Below, in pieces: positions 22,991 to 35,190 of a stretch of DNA of 64,000 bases. Both the position numbers and the translations under genes were made by a program. Below the pieces are notes generated by a model that was not told the origin of the DNA, ran no database searches, and saw nothing but the letters and a program-made list of their open reading frames with translations. Every line of letters begins with the position of its first letter. Within the stretch, counting starts at the first letter, position 1. Origin of the DNA: Gymnothorax reevesii (Eukaryota; Chordata; Actinopteri; Anguilliformes; Muraenidae); contig CM056577.1 in the NCBI GenBank assembly GCA_029721435.1, positions 120,648,219-120,712,218 on the forward strand, given 5' to 3'.

Positions 22991-25007
22991 GGTGTCTATG
23001 GCTTTGAATCTTCTGAGCTAGAGGGCGTGATTGTATTCCTGGAGTGGGAGCTGTTGCTAGGAGACAAGTCCTGGCATAGCCCTCAGTCGAACAATCAAAT
23101 GGGAAAAAAAAGAAACTTTCGATTGAAATGCAACATTAAAAATAGAAACATGTTAATGAATGCGATATGCCAATGTTTGCCGTCTACCTTGAATTAAATT
23201 ACAGCTTAGCAGAACTAGTGTTGGTCAAACGCAACCTTTATTAGCAAAAGTTATGTCTTCACTCATAGTAGCTCAGGCTCGCTAAGTCAACAGCAGCTGT
23301 TTGCCAGCGTTACCACTGAGATGAGCGAAACCGCCGAGGAATGTTCGTGCGGATAACGGAATACCTGCCACAGGAACAAATGCGTGCGATTTTATCTCGC
23401 AGGTAAGCAATGCCTAAGTTACCGCCAGTACCCCATTCAAGTTCTATAGTGTTACTGTGCCTAGCTAACGTTAGCAAGTGAACAATGTTTATTACTGCTT
23501 GGTCTCCTGAAATAGAAGGAACTGGTTTGAGAAACCGAACAATTAATAGCGCGAGTTTTCTTGGCAAAGAATAAAAAAGTTATAATTAGCTAAGTAGAGG
23601 ACAAACGTAACTTGGCGAAAATAAAGCACTGACAGCACAATACCTGGGAGTTAGATTCAGGCTGTCTGTAGTCCCTTCTGAGGGAAGCCAACCATTTACT
23701 CTGCCAGTGTCGCGAAGTCTTTCGCGATGGAATGAAACAGTCGTTTGGAGATTCTCTGACGACTGTTCTTACAGCAAACTGTACAGAAATGCCTCCTGTT
23801 ACGATTTGTCCGTATTTAGAACGATTTTTCAATTAAAATACGGAGTTACGGGAAATTATTGTTCAGGGTTACGGATTTTTCAAAACCCGTGGATATTATA
23901 TTGCCACATGCTAATTTTACTAGTTCGACAAAGCCATTCTGAGGCTCGTGAAAAGCCCAGCACGATCCGATTCCCTCTCTCCCGCCTCTGAGTCGGCCAA
24001 TCAAATAGCCTGTTTCTAAGTGTATACGGAGCGGCACCTGCTGGCTGCTTGGAGATTACCAACCAAATTGAACGCTACCAAGCGAGCGAGGCAGCCTGAG
24101 CTATAAGATTGCAAGAGATTTTAAGGGATTTATTATTGCAGATTTTGGGCTCCTGGTTTTCACACATTTAAACCCGCAGCACAATGAGATTAACTCGTTG
24201 CCACTCCGACGGCCAGTTAAAAACACACTACAACACAGCTTGTATGAAACTGAGATACTCATGCCACATATCGTCGGAAAGCTAAGAGATTCAAATGATA
24301 CCAACCATTTCAAAGTATAATCATCACAGCAGCTTCAACCAACGCCTATGTCAGACCACAGCATAACAAACAAACAGTTACAAAACTGATGTAACTCACC
24401 AATGAAGCTTCCTAGTACTCCTCCAGTCCAACAATTGCCGAAGCGCGGATAGCTTGACCGCAGTGTCTTACTTACATCCACGAAGTTTCAGTAAATCCAA
24501 CCCAGTAAAGTTTCTAGTACAAAACTAACTATTATACCGGCCAATATCCATGAACAGCTGCTGCTGTTTGAAATGAGTCGGTGGTAATCCACAAAGTTCG
24601 CTGTATTTGTAGTCGTAGCTCCTGTGCATATGTAAACAGTACAAAGCCCTTGCGTCAAAATGGAGTCTGCACTCTAACCTTTCGATTGACATCTCACTCG
24701 ACCAGTTACGAGCTTCCCTGCCCTGTCTACAGCCTGCTATAGCCAACGAGTGTTGAAACGAAGCTCATGCCTCCTTTTTTTGCGTGTAGCCCGAGCAACC
24801 AGCAACCAATCGAGACGACGATTGTTGCATTGTAAATTTTGCAAACGCCGATATATATCTTCTTGGGGTGGCTACAAAGCTGACGCTGCCTATCGCTTGC
24901 GTGAGAGAAAGTACAGAATATGGCTCAGCTGTGCGTAATGCTGCTGCGCATTCCGCAAAACAGAGCGAGGCAGAGAGAGATTTCCAGCGAATGGTTGATG
25001 GTTGTTT
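22990..25007. other. no identified gene; weak exon-like stretches
   Basis: An ATG at 23,341 opens a short frame (MFVRITEYLPQEQMRAILSR) that runs into a good donor (GTAAGC, 23,403). On the minus strand a frame at 23,590-23,832 reads QSKWLASLRRDYRQPESNSQ. Neither is recognised. A CCAAT box (GGCCAATCAAAT) lies at about 23,995. Confidence 0.25.
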
Positions 25008-25189
25008 ATGGAGTTTAAAAGAAAAAACAGTGAAAAGGTTGCGAAAAAAATCATTTTCAGATCAGAAGCTGCAGAGCTGTGCACTCGGCGTGCAAGTGAT
25101 AACTCAGGGGAAGAAATATCTGACCAAAACCGTGTTGGCTCCGTAGCAGAGGAAATGTTTCTCAGGGGAGATGACATTACTCTTGACAA
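25008..25189 (+). other. candidate first coding exon of an unknown gene or transposon
   Basis: An ATG frame (MEFKRKNSEKVAKKIIFRSE, then DNSGEEISDQNRVGS and EEMFLRGDDITLD) ends at a consensus donor GTAAGTATC. The basic-then-acidic composition resembles the start of a transposase or nuclear protein. No downstream exon was found. Confidence 0.25.
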
Positions 25190-25239
25190 GTAAGTATCAT
25201 ATTATAACTTATATTTCATTATATAATAATATTATGTTT

Positions 25240-25500
25240 ATATTTTATTATTATTATTATTATTATTACATTACGTATTATTTGCATCTGTCACGGAAGG
25301 TGGAAGGACGTCATGTTTTCACCGGAGTCGATGATTCTGTTTGTCTGTTATTCTGCAATTCTGTATTCAGGATTGCGTAAAAAGGATATTATAATATTAT
25401 GCTGATATTATTATGATTATATTATTACCATATTAGGCATTATTACCTCCGTCACCGAAGGTGGAAGGAAGTTATTTTTTCGCCGGCGTTGGTTGTTGTG
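25240..25500. repeat. (TTA)n run and CCTCCG..GAAGG dispersed-repeat fragments
   Basis: ATT-repeat at 25,241-25,268. Two related pieces (GGTGGAAGGACGTCATGTTTTCACCGG at about 25,297 and GGTGGAAGGAAGTTATTTTTTCGCCGG at about 25,459) look like a dispersed repeat also seen at 45,318-45,605. Confidence 0.5.
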
Positions 25501-25683
25501 GGAATTTTAATTTTCATCCCTGTAAGAAATTAGAGTGAGACAAAGAAAATAAATAGGATCCATTTTACTACGTGCCACATAGGGTCTTCCTTACAGGCAA
25601 GAACAAAGACAAAGGAATCTCTCCTTTGCTTTGGATATACTGTATGTAAAAGAACAAAGTCAGAATCTCCTCCCCTTGGGGTT

Positions 25684-26032
25684 TATATGCACAAATTTGA
25701 GTTTATGCCTCAGTTACCCTATAATTTTTTAAAAATGTTTTAATTCATCATATATTGTAAATAGTTTGCTATGGAAAGGTTATTTGTTTGTTTACATTTC
25801 TTATAAAAAACATTTTTTACATAACAGCACTCGTTTTGACTTTTATATGCTCAAATTTGAGTTCATGCTTCAGTAACTTTAAATTTTTTTTAATTTATCA
25901 TATATTGTAAATAGTTTGCTATGGAAAGGTTATTTTTTTGTTTACATTTCATATAAAAAGCATTTTTTTACATAACGGCACTCGTTTTGACTCTTATGTG
26001 CACAAATTTGAGTTTATGCTTCAGTAAATTTT
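25684..26032 (+). repeat. tandem repeat, period about 151-160 bp, 2.2 units
   Basis: Unit starts TATATGCACAAATTTGAGTT at 25,684, recurring near 25,844 and 25,995. Also shared is ATTGTAAATAGTTTGCTATG. AT-rich, non-coding. Confidence 0.85.
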
Positions 26033-26039
26033 TTTTCAG

Positions 26040-26960
26040 CAAATTGATAGAGAATCTGGATAGGGGATTGGATTCCTCTAAGTGTCACCTTTCATTAGAG
26101 CCCGACATTATGACCGTACGTTGAAGCGTTCAAGAGTTATGCCCTTTTATCCTAGGTATGTGACCATGGTTATCCAAGGGTCCTTTTGGGGTCTCCAAAT
26201 GGCCATTTTTGGAAATGCCTAGACGTGTAAAATGCTCATTTTCTGTAGGATTTTTATCAGATGTGAACTGGGACTCGGTTCATGCTGTGGTCCCATTGTG
26301 TTTTTCAGCTAATAAGTCCCAGCTGCTCTCATCTGCAGGCGAGAGTAAAAACCTTCTACTTCAGTGTGTTCCAGCTTAGATTACTCAATGACAGCAGCAC
26401 TTAGAGTGATTCTTTCAGCTGGGGGAAAAACTTCAGAGTGTTTCCTTTCAAACGAGACCATAACCATCCATATAGTCCAAACGGTTCAAGAATAGCGTTC
26501 AATTTACTGTGGGTACGCTTTTGATAGACATTTTAGGCAAATTTACCCGGAGTGTTAAGGGGTTTTTAAAAACAAGGTTTTAATAGACTTTTGATCGACA
26601 ATTTCATTGTTTCATAATTCCATATGTTTGTAATAGCGAAATAAAATGCCCATCAGATTGCATTTCGACGTCATATTGTTTATTACTGAAATGTGCCAGA
26701 AAATACTGAAAAATGTGTTTGAAAGTAGGCTACTGATTGTCAGATTTCCGGGTAGGAATCTCTGACTACATATCCCGGGCATATTGGATTCACTTAATTT
26801 CAGCATTTTGAATAACAAAGAGAATTAGCTACACCTGAGATGGGAGAATAAAAGTGTCTTTAATCAAGGGAAACGACTGAAAACAGTTCAAGACTAATAA
26901 TCAGTTTAAAGACATGTTTATTGCCCTCCCAGCTCTCTGTCTAGACTGGCAGCCCAGAGC
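26040..26960. other. no recognisable feature
   Basis: Non-coding sequence. No repeat or exon I can support. Confidence 0.35.
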
Positions 26961-26964
26961 ATTT

Positions 26965-27640
26965 GGATCAAACGAAGGAGGTACCAATATCCAAGGGCGG
27001 GTCACTTAGGCAATAATCTAACATATGCAGATATGGATGTGTGCCCGGGACCATCTGCTGCGTTTGGCCCCTGGGGACCTCAGAAAGGAGCAAAAATATG
27101 AGGAGGGTCAAACATTCCAAGGTACCATATGAAAATTGTCTTAGAGTAATAAAGTCACTCCACAGAGTTCAGTTCAGCACATGCCAGACAATTTGTCTGC
27201 TGTATATGATCTGCCAGACACCCAAAAAGGGCCTAAAAACTGACCTGGATCAAACATTTGAGGTACCAATTGAAACAATTTGTAACTGAACAAGTACAAC
27301 ATACAGAGTACCAATTTCCCCCTACCAGACATTTTGACTGCTGCATAAGGCCCCCCAGACACCCCTAATGTGGGCCCTATGGTACAATTGGGCTCGATCA
27401 AACATTGTAGGTACCACATAAAACTCATTTTGAATGAACAAGGACATCTAACATTATACAAAATGACCCCTGCCAGACACCCAAAAGGGATCCCAAAATT
27501 TGTGCTGGATCAAACATTTCAGGTACTACTTGAAACTTCTTTTAACTTGATTGGGCTCGATCAGACATTGCAGGTACCACATAAAACTAATTTTGAATGA
27601 ACAAGGACACCTACCAGAATACAAAATGGCCCCTGCCATG
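26965..27640 (+). repeat. diverged satellite, period about 140-150 bp
   Basis: The core GGATCAAACATTTGAGGTAC recurs at 26,965, 27,105, 27,247, 27,395, 27,507 and 27,558 (variants). The last two intervals are shortened. CCAGACACCC recurs between them. Confidence 0.75.
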
Positions 27641-27644
27641 AACA

Positions 27645-28275
27645 GTCTAAAAGATTGTCTGTCAGTCTGTCTGTCTCTGTCTCTGTCTTTCTGTTCCATC
27701 TTGGGCATTTTAGACTGCAGTCTTTTTTTTAACTCTTCATACATTCAAACTTTTTGAGCTGGTTCATGTTTAACTCAGTCTTTCAATCATTCATTCATTC
27801 TTTAATTGTTCAGCTTTATTTATTTCAGTTTTTTAATAAACATTCAAGTATTCTACATAATTCAAATATTATTATATTTTCATGGCAGCTATTCAGTGTG
27901 GCATCAGCAAACATTCAAATTCAAACTTAATTTAATTCAAGACAGCATCGCAGTGAGGCTTCAACTTTCAGCATTCACACACGCAATTTCTTCAGAAATT
28001 CCTTCTCTAGTTATACCTTCATTATTTCAGTTTTATGTAAGCATATTCAAGGTCTGGGGTTGATATTAAGTGCACTGTCGTATTTGTAACCTTTTTCTCA
28101 CAACGCCCAAAATTAAAAAATAAAGAGCTTTCACTGGCTGTGAAGAAAGCCATCATTAGGCTGTAAAATAAAAAAAAGACCATCAGAGAAAAATCAAAAA
28201 GATTGTGGCTTAAGCACCTATATGGAAAACTCCTGAAAAGAAACAACAAACTCGTGAGCTTAGGAACACAAACAG
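27645..28275. other. no recognisable gene
   Basis: Short (TGTC)n run at 27,657-27,690 and CATTCAA-rich sequence. Nothing coding. Confidence 0.35.
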
Positions 28276-28279
28276 TCCC

Positions 28280-29075
28280 CGGAGATCATAGATAAGAATT
28301 GTAGTGGACGACAGTAGAATTATTAACCTGGTGAATAAAATCCCAGCACAACAATTGGCACGATTAAAAAAACATTGCAGGAGGAAGCCATATCTGAGTC
28401 AAAGTCGACAATTCAGTGAACACCATGTCAGAAAAAATACACAGGGCCTACTGCATGATATGAACCATTGATTAGCAACAGATGGGAAGTTTCAAACATC
28501 TTAAAAAACATGTAGAGGTCATTGATGGGAAGAGTGGGGCTTGGAGGAGAGAACTGCTCATCCAAGACTTACTACTTCATTTGTGAAGCGTGGCCATGTG
28601 TGGGTATGTGTGGTCAGCAATGGAGATGGTTCTCATGTATTTTTTTTTTTTTACAAAAGTAGCTAAGGTGATTCTAAATTGTGAGGCCTATATTATCTCC
28701 TCAGATTCAGCCAAATTCAGAACTCATTACATGGGTCATACTGCAAAAACAGCCAAATAGTTTTTTGCAAAAAAAAAAAAAATGGAATGACCTATAATGG
28801 CCAATCAAAAGAGTCAATCACCTAACCTCAATGCAGCAGAGCACATAATTCACTGACTGAAGCAAAATGCCCCAAGAACGGGTGGGAACTGAAGACTGCA
28901 GCAGTGAAAGCTCTGGCACATCATCACTCCGAAAGAAACCCAACATCTGCTGATGTCTGAGTAACAGATTTCAGGCAGTCATTAACTGCTAAGGATTAAC
29001 AGCTAAGTACTAAACATGCCTATGTCATTCATGATCATGTCAGTTTGTCCAATTACCTAAGCATACAGACCAAAA
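28280..29075 (+). pseudogene. Tc1-type transposon relic with internal deletions
   Basis: The order of remnants follows a Tc1 transposase gene (CCCAGCACAACAATTGGCAC; GGGAAGAGTGGGGCTTGGAGG; CAGATTCAGCCAAAT; AGTCAATCACCTAACCTCAA; AAATGCCCCAAGAACG; TTCAGGCAGTCATTAACTGC) and ends with TTTGTCCAATTACCTAAGC. Multiple frameshifts, stops and deletions. Family call by pattern memory. Confidence 0.7.
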
Positions 29076-29079
29076 ATGA

Positions 29080-30830
29080 TGACTATTGTGTTGCCGGCCA
29101 AATGCTTTTGGACCAGACAATTTGTCTGTGGATATCGGCTCCTGATGAACATGGGGTAAGTACAGTAACCCGTGACTGACTCTGTTCCCCTTTAGAGATC
29201 TTTTCACATACTCCATATGAATTTTAGGCCTTTGTGATGTGTGCAAGCATCCAATTTGACTCAGATGAATACTGATCTTTATGGCTTTGAAGAGTAAAAA
29301 TGTTCCTGGAAACACAGTGTTTACTCACCCTAACCAGTCTCTAATGCGGGAATGTGAGTTTGACTGCTGCCCCCTTACAGCAGGGATCATTAAATCTGGA
29401 CATTGAATCCAAATCCATCCCTGTGTTTCTTTTCTTGCCAGCAAATGATTGAATAATTTGTGCTTCCGATTGGCCAGTCTGTCTTTCACCTGTCTCCCAG
29501 GTAGAAGGCAGTTGGAAAATCGGCAGCTCTTGAATCACAAGGACAGTTCTTTTTTTTTTTTTTTTAAATTTATGCCCCCCCAACATACGTAGCGGGAGGC
29601 ATATAGGGTTACCCTTGTCCATCCTTTGTCATGGTTATGGTTATTAGTCATGTTTATGTTCATATTTATGTTCAGAATCTATGTTCATGATTTTGTCTTT
29701 TATTTATTCTTTTTGGTTATTGTAATACTCAGGTTTTAGTTCATTCCATTTCTCAGTCCTTTTGCACTTGTCTCCCCTGTCTTGTGATCTAGTTGGTTCA
29801 GTCCATCTTCCCTGTCTGCGTGCTCACTGACTTCGGGTGATTTAAATGAATTCTGGTGTTTAATATATTCCTTTGATTCTCGTTTACTGCCTTCGTCTTA
29901 CTGTTCTGATTACTAACTAAACTTACATTTGTATTTTGTATCATAGTCTACTAACACAACTAATCCATGTATATAGATTACTAACTTACTAACGAGCACT
30001 CTATTTTAATCTGTAACTTTGCACCACTACTAATTAATACTAATTCCCTCTCAGCAATCGCCCTGTTCTGGTCTCCGCCTCTTGCTCAGCTTTACCTGTC
30101 TCCCCTTGCGTTTCTGCAAAATCTCTCGCACGTGCTTAATTACTCTCCTGCACTCGTTATCTGTGCACTTAAAACTCCCTGACCGGAGCTGTTTAAATGT
30201 CATAGGCTGTTTGTGTGATTCCCGTCCGTGTCTTGGCTTTCGCCAGTTTTCGTGGGTAGGGTTTCCCTCATGTGATTCTCCCGTTGTAATTAGTCTGATC
30301 CTGCTCACCTGTTCCCTGCGTAGCATGTGACATGTGACTTCCCACCCGGTTATTTAAGAGTCGTCTCTGCAGTTCTGACTTTGTCACAACGTTGATCAAT
30401 ATTTCTTTGTGCAGAGTGCCTTGTATGTCATTGAGTGTTGTTTTTCTTCTACTGGTTTGCCTGACTTCGATTCTTGCCATTGCCCCTCTTGTATTGTTTT
30501 GTCTTTTTGGATTTTGACCCATTTTTGTATGACCACGATTTTTGTGTCTGGATGCCCTGTGTATGACCCTTGGTTTTGTTCATCGAGTATCAACTTTTTG
30601 CCTACTGTTTATATACCTTTGCTCATCTGTCTTACTGGTTCTGACTCCTGCCTGTCTAGTCAACACTGTTTTTGGATTTTGTATTGTGGCATGGCAATTG
30701 TGTTTTTTTGGCTTTGACTCAGACTTCATTCAAGGTTTTGGATTTCTATCTCTTGCGTGTGGTTCCTGAATGCTACATCACATCCTTCCTTTCATACGGA
30801 CGTTCATGTGGGGTTGATGGGGGTATCATT
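29080..30830. other. repeat-like region without a gene
   Basis: About 30,060-30,760 resembles the regulatory or LTR-like part of a fish retro-element (TTATTTAAGAGTCGTCTCTG, then TTTTGG/TTTTTG-rich sequence). Terminal repeats could not be established. Confidence 0.3.
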
Positions 30831-30834
30831 AATT

Positions 30835-31115
30835 CACTTCTTCTCAAACTGGTCAACAGAATTCATTAAGCTTGTACAGTGCTTTGCAGGGACAAAGGAG
30901 TGCATCTCATACCTTGTTTCAGAATTTTATTTATTTTTTTCTACATTTTGATTTTTTCATATGTTAACTTCGGTCAATTTGGTCATTTCCCTCTCCCTTT
31001 GCAGTAATAGGGGGTGTAATTGACCTGTTCCCTCAAACTGCTCAACAGAATTCATTGAACTTGTACAAGTGTTTTGTCGGAACCCAAAAGGTGTCCATCT
31101 CACTTTTTTTTTTTT
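30835..31115 (+). repeat. two-unit direct repeat, period about 190 bp
   Basis: TCTCAAACTGGTCAACAGAA (about 30,842) recurs as CCTCAAACTGCTCAACAGAA (about 31,033). The similarity continues through GAATTCATT.A.CTTGTACA and CATCTCA. Confidence 0.75.
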
Positions 31116-31264
31116 GAATTTGAGGAAGATTCTTTGATCTTTCCACTACTGTAATTTTGAGGAACGCTAGCTGTCCAAAGCAGTTGCGGCTCGTGAACTG
31201 GCAACTGGGGAGGCTAAAACAATCCCTTAAAATGAATGATTAGTCACAACCTGTTTTAAATCAT

Positions 31265-31475
31265 TAATTTAAATTTATTTGTATAGCAATTTTCACAGGC
31301 AAGCTGTCATAAAGACGCTTTACAGAGAGAAAAGGGCAGAGCCCAGACTAATCACTAATCCCCAAATAACAGGCAAAAAAACTACTTGAAGAGAAAGAAC
31401 TCCTCAGTGTTTTCAGGAGGAACCTGGCTATTGTGGGGAAGCCCATCCTCTGCTGGCTAATTCATTGATGATAAT
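31265..31475. repeat. fish dispersed repeat (TTATTTGTATAGC type)
   Basis: TTTATTTGTATAGCAATTTTCAC...GACGCTTTACAGA...AGGAGGAACCTGGCT...GGGGAAGCCCATCCTC is a pattern found in many fish genomes. Non-coding. Confidence 0.6.
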
Positions 31476-31479
31476 AAAT

Positions 31480-32395
31480 TAACATCCAAAGTTCTTTAAA
31501 CAACAAGGTGTCCAAGCAGTGACATCTGTAGCTCCAGCAAGTGTAAATTGCCATTACATAAACTCCAAAAACTCTCAAAATTATCCAGTGTGGCCAGTTT
31601 TCATTTATAACGCATTCTTGTCAACTCTCACGCATTCGGTGTGAGTTTTAGATGCATATTTACATTCCTCTGCTGTAGTCAGCAATTCAATCAATGCGTA
31701 GGTAATCTGAGAGATTCTCACGCGGAATTGAAATCCTTGTGCATGGAGGGGCTGGAAGCAATGAAATTGCATAAAGACACTTCAAATGATCTAATTTCAT
31801 TTAAACACTCGCGAAACATGCATTACTTCCAACCGCAGAGTTAAGAGAAGCGCGAGAAGTCCGGAGTTGTAATCGGTTTGCGTTACGAATGAAAACTGGC
31901 CACACCTGATAATGTTGAGAGTTTTTGGCGTTTCTGTAATGGTAATTTAAATGAATTATTGAAAACAGGATGCGACCAATCATTAATTTTACAGTAAGGG
32001 ATTGTTTTGAGCCACCATTGGTCCAAACCTGAGCTGCACATGGACTCCAACCACAGCAAAGCACCCTTAATTTTCCAGTTAGAGATCTTGATGAGCTGTT
32101 GATTAGTTGAATCAGGTGTGCTGTATTAGGGTTTGACTGAAGACCCGCAGGGAGGTAGCTCTCCAGGAACAGGGTTGGAGACCACTGGTACACATTTTTG
32201 TCCAGCCTGCAGCACAGGTTTGACCTTTAGATGGCGCCTTAAACCTATTCAATAGAAACCTCACTTAATCTTCCTCATGTTGGTCATTGTAAGACTTCAG
32301 ATGCTGGTAAAAGCGGGGTTTGAGGTGCCAAGTATATGCAATCAGAATTTTTCATGTTGTGTGCAAGAAACAGGCACTTAGCCTGAACATACAAA
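31480..32395. other. no gene; hAT-type MITE fragment at about 31,990-32,190
   Basis: GTTGATTAGTTGAATCAGGTGTGCT and CAGGAACAGGGTTGGAGACCACTGG are typical of fish hAT-derived MITE ends. Confidence 0.45.
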
Positions 32396-32404
32396 GTGTT
32401 TAGT

Positions 32405-32725
32405 GAATAAACCCAATCCAGTCCTCAAGGACCCCCAGTCCTGCAGGTGTTTGTTGCAGCTCTACTTTTGCACACCTGATCCATCTAAGGCCCAGTGCAC
32501 CTTCATGCACACGCTGTTCAGGTAGATCTTTTTCAACCAATCAGCATGAAGCCCTTAAATGGATCAGGTGTGAAAGAGCAGAGCTGGAGAAAAACCCTTC
32601 AGGGCAGGGGGTCCTGAGGACTGGGCAGGGGGTCCTGAGGACTGGGCAGGGGGTCATGAGGACTGGGCAGGGGGTTCTGAGGACTGGGCAGGAGATCCTG
32701 AGGACTGGGTTGGGAACCTCTGTTC
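32405..32725. mobile_element. hAT-type MITE with expanded 3' terminal repeat
   Basis: Left end AACCCAATCCAGTCCTCAAG and right end (reverse complement) GGTTCCCAACCCAGTCCTCA are inverted copies. The interior has matching GATCAGGTGTG motifs. Confidence 0.65.
32596..32708 (+). repeat. 21-bp tandem repeat, about 5 units
   Basis: GGGCAGGGGGTCCTGAGGACT repeated with single-base changes (TCCTGA, TCATGA, TTCTGA, ATCCTGA). The unit derives from the MITE's own terminal repeat. Confidence 0.9.
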
Positions 32726-33339
32726 TGAAAGATAAATACTCCTAGAGTGATGAGGAAAGACTCCCAAAATGGGGGAACAATGCTTATCGAGAGGAAACCC
32801 GCCCTCCATCAGGACTAAATGGCAAAGTATGTTTGCCACTAACATAAAACCCCCAATTCATAAATTACCTTGGACCCATATTATGTTGAAAACGGCACAT
32901 TATTTGATGTCACATATGAATTTTATAGATGTTTCAGAATAAAAAAGCAATTTCAAATTTTGATTCTTGCAACATGTTCTAGAGAAAAAAAATTGAGACC
33001 TTATAGTACTTAGTATGTAGTAAGGTTTCATGACACTTAAGTTTAGGGACTGAGGAAGCCGAGTGATTTAGTCTTTCAGGGGTTATTTCGTCCCATTCTT
33101 CCAGAAAACAAGGCTTAAGGTGTGCACCAGTTTACATTCTCCGTGGCCACATTTTGCGTATTAAAATGAACCTCAGATTCTCTATTTGGGACAATTGTGG
33201 GCTGCCAGGCCAGCTCCTGCTCTCTCTTGAAACAGCCATGCCTAATATATAAAATAAAGATTTTACAAACGTGTAATATGCTAGTGTCTAATACAAATTT
33301 TTTTATCTCAGCACAACCTTACCAACTTCGCAGGCACAG

Positions 33340-33590
33340 ATTAGGCCCGTTTCCACCACAGGAACTTCAGGTAATTTTACGGGCCGGGGCGGTTGTTGCG
33401 TGTCTCCATCGCCAGTACCACCCCCGAAGGACAGAGTTTCGGAACTTTTACAGGGGCTAAAAAAAGTCCCTGCCTCGGAGTAGGTACTCCAAAAGGCCCC
33501 GAAAAACTCCTGGGTGGGGTTTGGGGTTTACTTGGTGATGATTGGATTTACTCAGGGCGGGATGTGACGTCAGAGAGTGACAAAATAGCC
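33340..33590. mobile_element. probable non-autonomous hAT-type MITE
   Basis: GGCCCGTTTCCACCACAGGAAC...AGGGGCTAAAAAAAGTCCCTGCC...GTGACGTCAGAG follows a dispersed repeat often seen in fish. The termini are not fully resolved. Confidence 0.45.
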
Positions 33591-33653
33591 GGCGTTTTTA
33601 AAATGAGTTCTACTATATTTTTATTGAATATTAAATTATAATAATTATTAATA

Positions 33654-34590
33654 CACTGCTCAAAAAAATAAAGGGAACGCTATAAATAACACATCCTAGA
33701 TCTGAAAGAAATATTCTTATAAAATACTTTGTTCTTTACACAGTTGAATGTGCTGACAATAAGATCACTCAAATTTGATTTCCATTGATAATTTATTAAC
33801 CCATGGAGGTCTGGATTTGGAGTTACACTCAAAATTAAAGTGGAAAAATACACTACAGACTAATCCAACTTTGATGTAATGTCCTTAAAACGAGTCAAAA
33901 TGAGGCTCAGTAGTGTGTGTGGCCTCCACGTGCCTGTATGACCTCCCTACAACACCTGGGCATGCTCCTGATGAGGGGGCGGATGGTCTCCAGAGGGATC
34001 TCCTCCCAGACCTGGACTAAAGCATCCGCCAACTCCTGGACAGTCTGTGCAACGTGGTTTTTGTGGATGGAGTGAGACATGATGTCCCAGATGTGCTTAA
34101 TTGGATTCAGGTCCAGGGAACGGGTGGGCCAATCCATAGCATCAATGCCTTCGTCTTGCAGGAACTGCTGACACACTCCAGCCACAAGAGGTCTAGCATT
34201 GTCTTGCATTAGGAGGAACCCAGGGCCAACCGCACCAGCATTTGGTCTCACAAGGGGTCTGAGGATCTCATCTCGGAACCTAATGGCAGTCAGGCTACCT
34301 CTGGCGAGCACATGGTGGGCTGTGCGGCCCCCCAAAGAAATCTCACCCCATACCATTACTGACCCACTGCCAAACTGGCCATGCTGGAGGATGCTGCAGG
34401 CAGCAGAACGTTTTCCACGGCGTCTCCAGACTCTGTCACATGTGCTCAGTGTGACCCTGCTTTCATCTGTGAAGAGCACAGGGCACCAGTGGTGAATTTG
34501 CCAATCTTGGTGTTCTCTGGCAAATGCCAAACGTCCTGCACTGTGTTGGGCTGTAAGCACAACCCCCACCAGTGGACGTCCTCATTTGTC
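33654..34590 (-). mobile_element. Tc1/mariner element, truncated at its 5' end
   Basis: Left end TA-CACTGCTCAAAAAAATAAAGG is a known style of fish Tc1 terminal repeat. No matching inverted repeat is found to the right, so the element lost its 5' third. Confidence 0.85.
33907..34569 (-). pseudogene. Tc1-like transposase, DDE domain, 5'-truncated, catalytic E altered
   Basis: 220-codon open frame holding the catalytic domain: VLFTDESRVTLS (first Asp), GFLLMQDNARPLVAGVC (second Asp), DWPTRSLDLNPIKHIWDIMS (third position), ending RCCREVIQARGGHTHY. The usual NPIEH motif is NPIKH here, so the third acidic residue of the DD34E triad is Lys. The DNA-binding domain and start are missing. The frame is otherwise intact over 660 bp. 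Confidence 0.9.
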
Positions 34591-34599
34591 TAGTTTGGT

Positions 34600-35185
34600 A
34601 GTCTAGCTTGAATTTACCTCAATATTGTTATTTTTAAACCTCTTCAATCTATTTTATTTTATGTCAGACATTATTTTTATTTTTGTCTTTTTTTAAAGTC
34701 GAATTTAGATTTTGTCTGACTGTATTTGACTACTATTACTGTTATTATGGCTTTTAAATCTATTTCATTTAGGCTACATTTTTATAGTTTTTATTTTCTC
34801 AGGTGCTATATTCTCGAGACAGAACACAAACCATGCAGAACAGCAACACATCAGGACAGTAGCAACATCAAACATCATTATATAGGCTAGCCATGCAAGC
34901 AACACGAAGCAATGCAATTATGGATTAGTAAAATGGCAGCATACAATTAAAAACACAAGCCATGCAACACTGAGCTCAAGGACACAACTACAGAGAAACA
35001 TACCAAGTTGTTAATAAAATATTATACCATAGTAGCCAACCTTCATCCAAAAAATGATGAAAATTGGTGTGATGCAACCCATGAGATACAGGCTTGGTAT
35101 TACATATAATACAACTTTCTCGTGACTGGTCAGATTGCGTTCTTCGGGGGCGGGGGCGGGGGGGCCTAAGCTCATTATCCCCGAT
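34600..35185. other. no recognisable gene
   Basis: AT-rich sequence, then a G-rich run (GGGGGCGGGGGCGGGGGGG at about 35,145) that could form a G-quadruplex. Confidence 0.4.
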
Positions 35186-35190
35186 GCACA

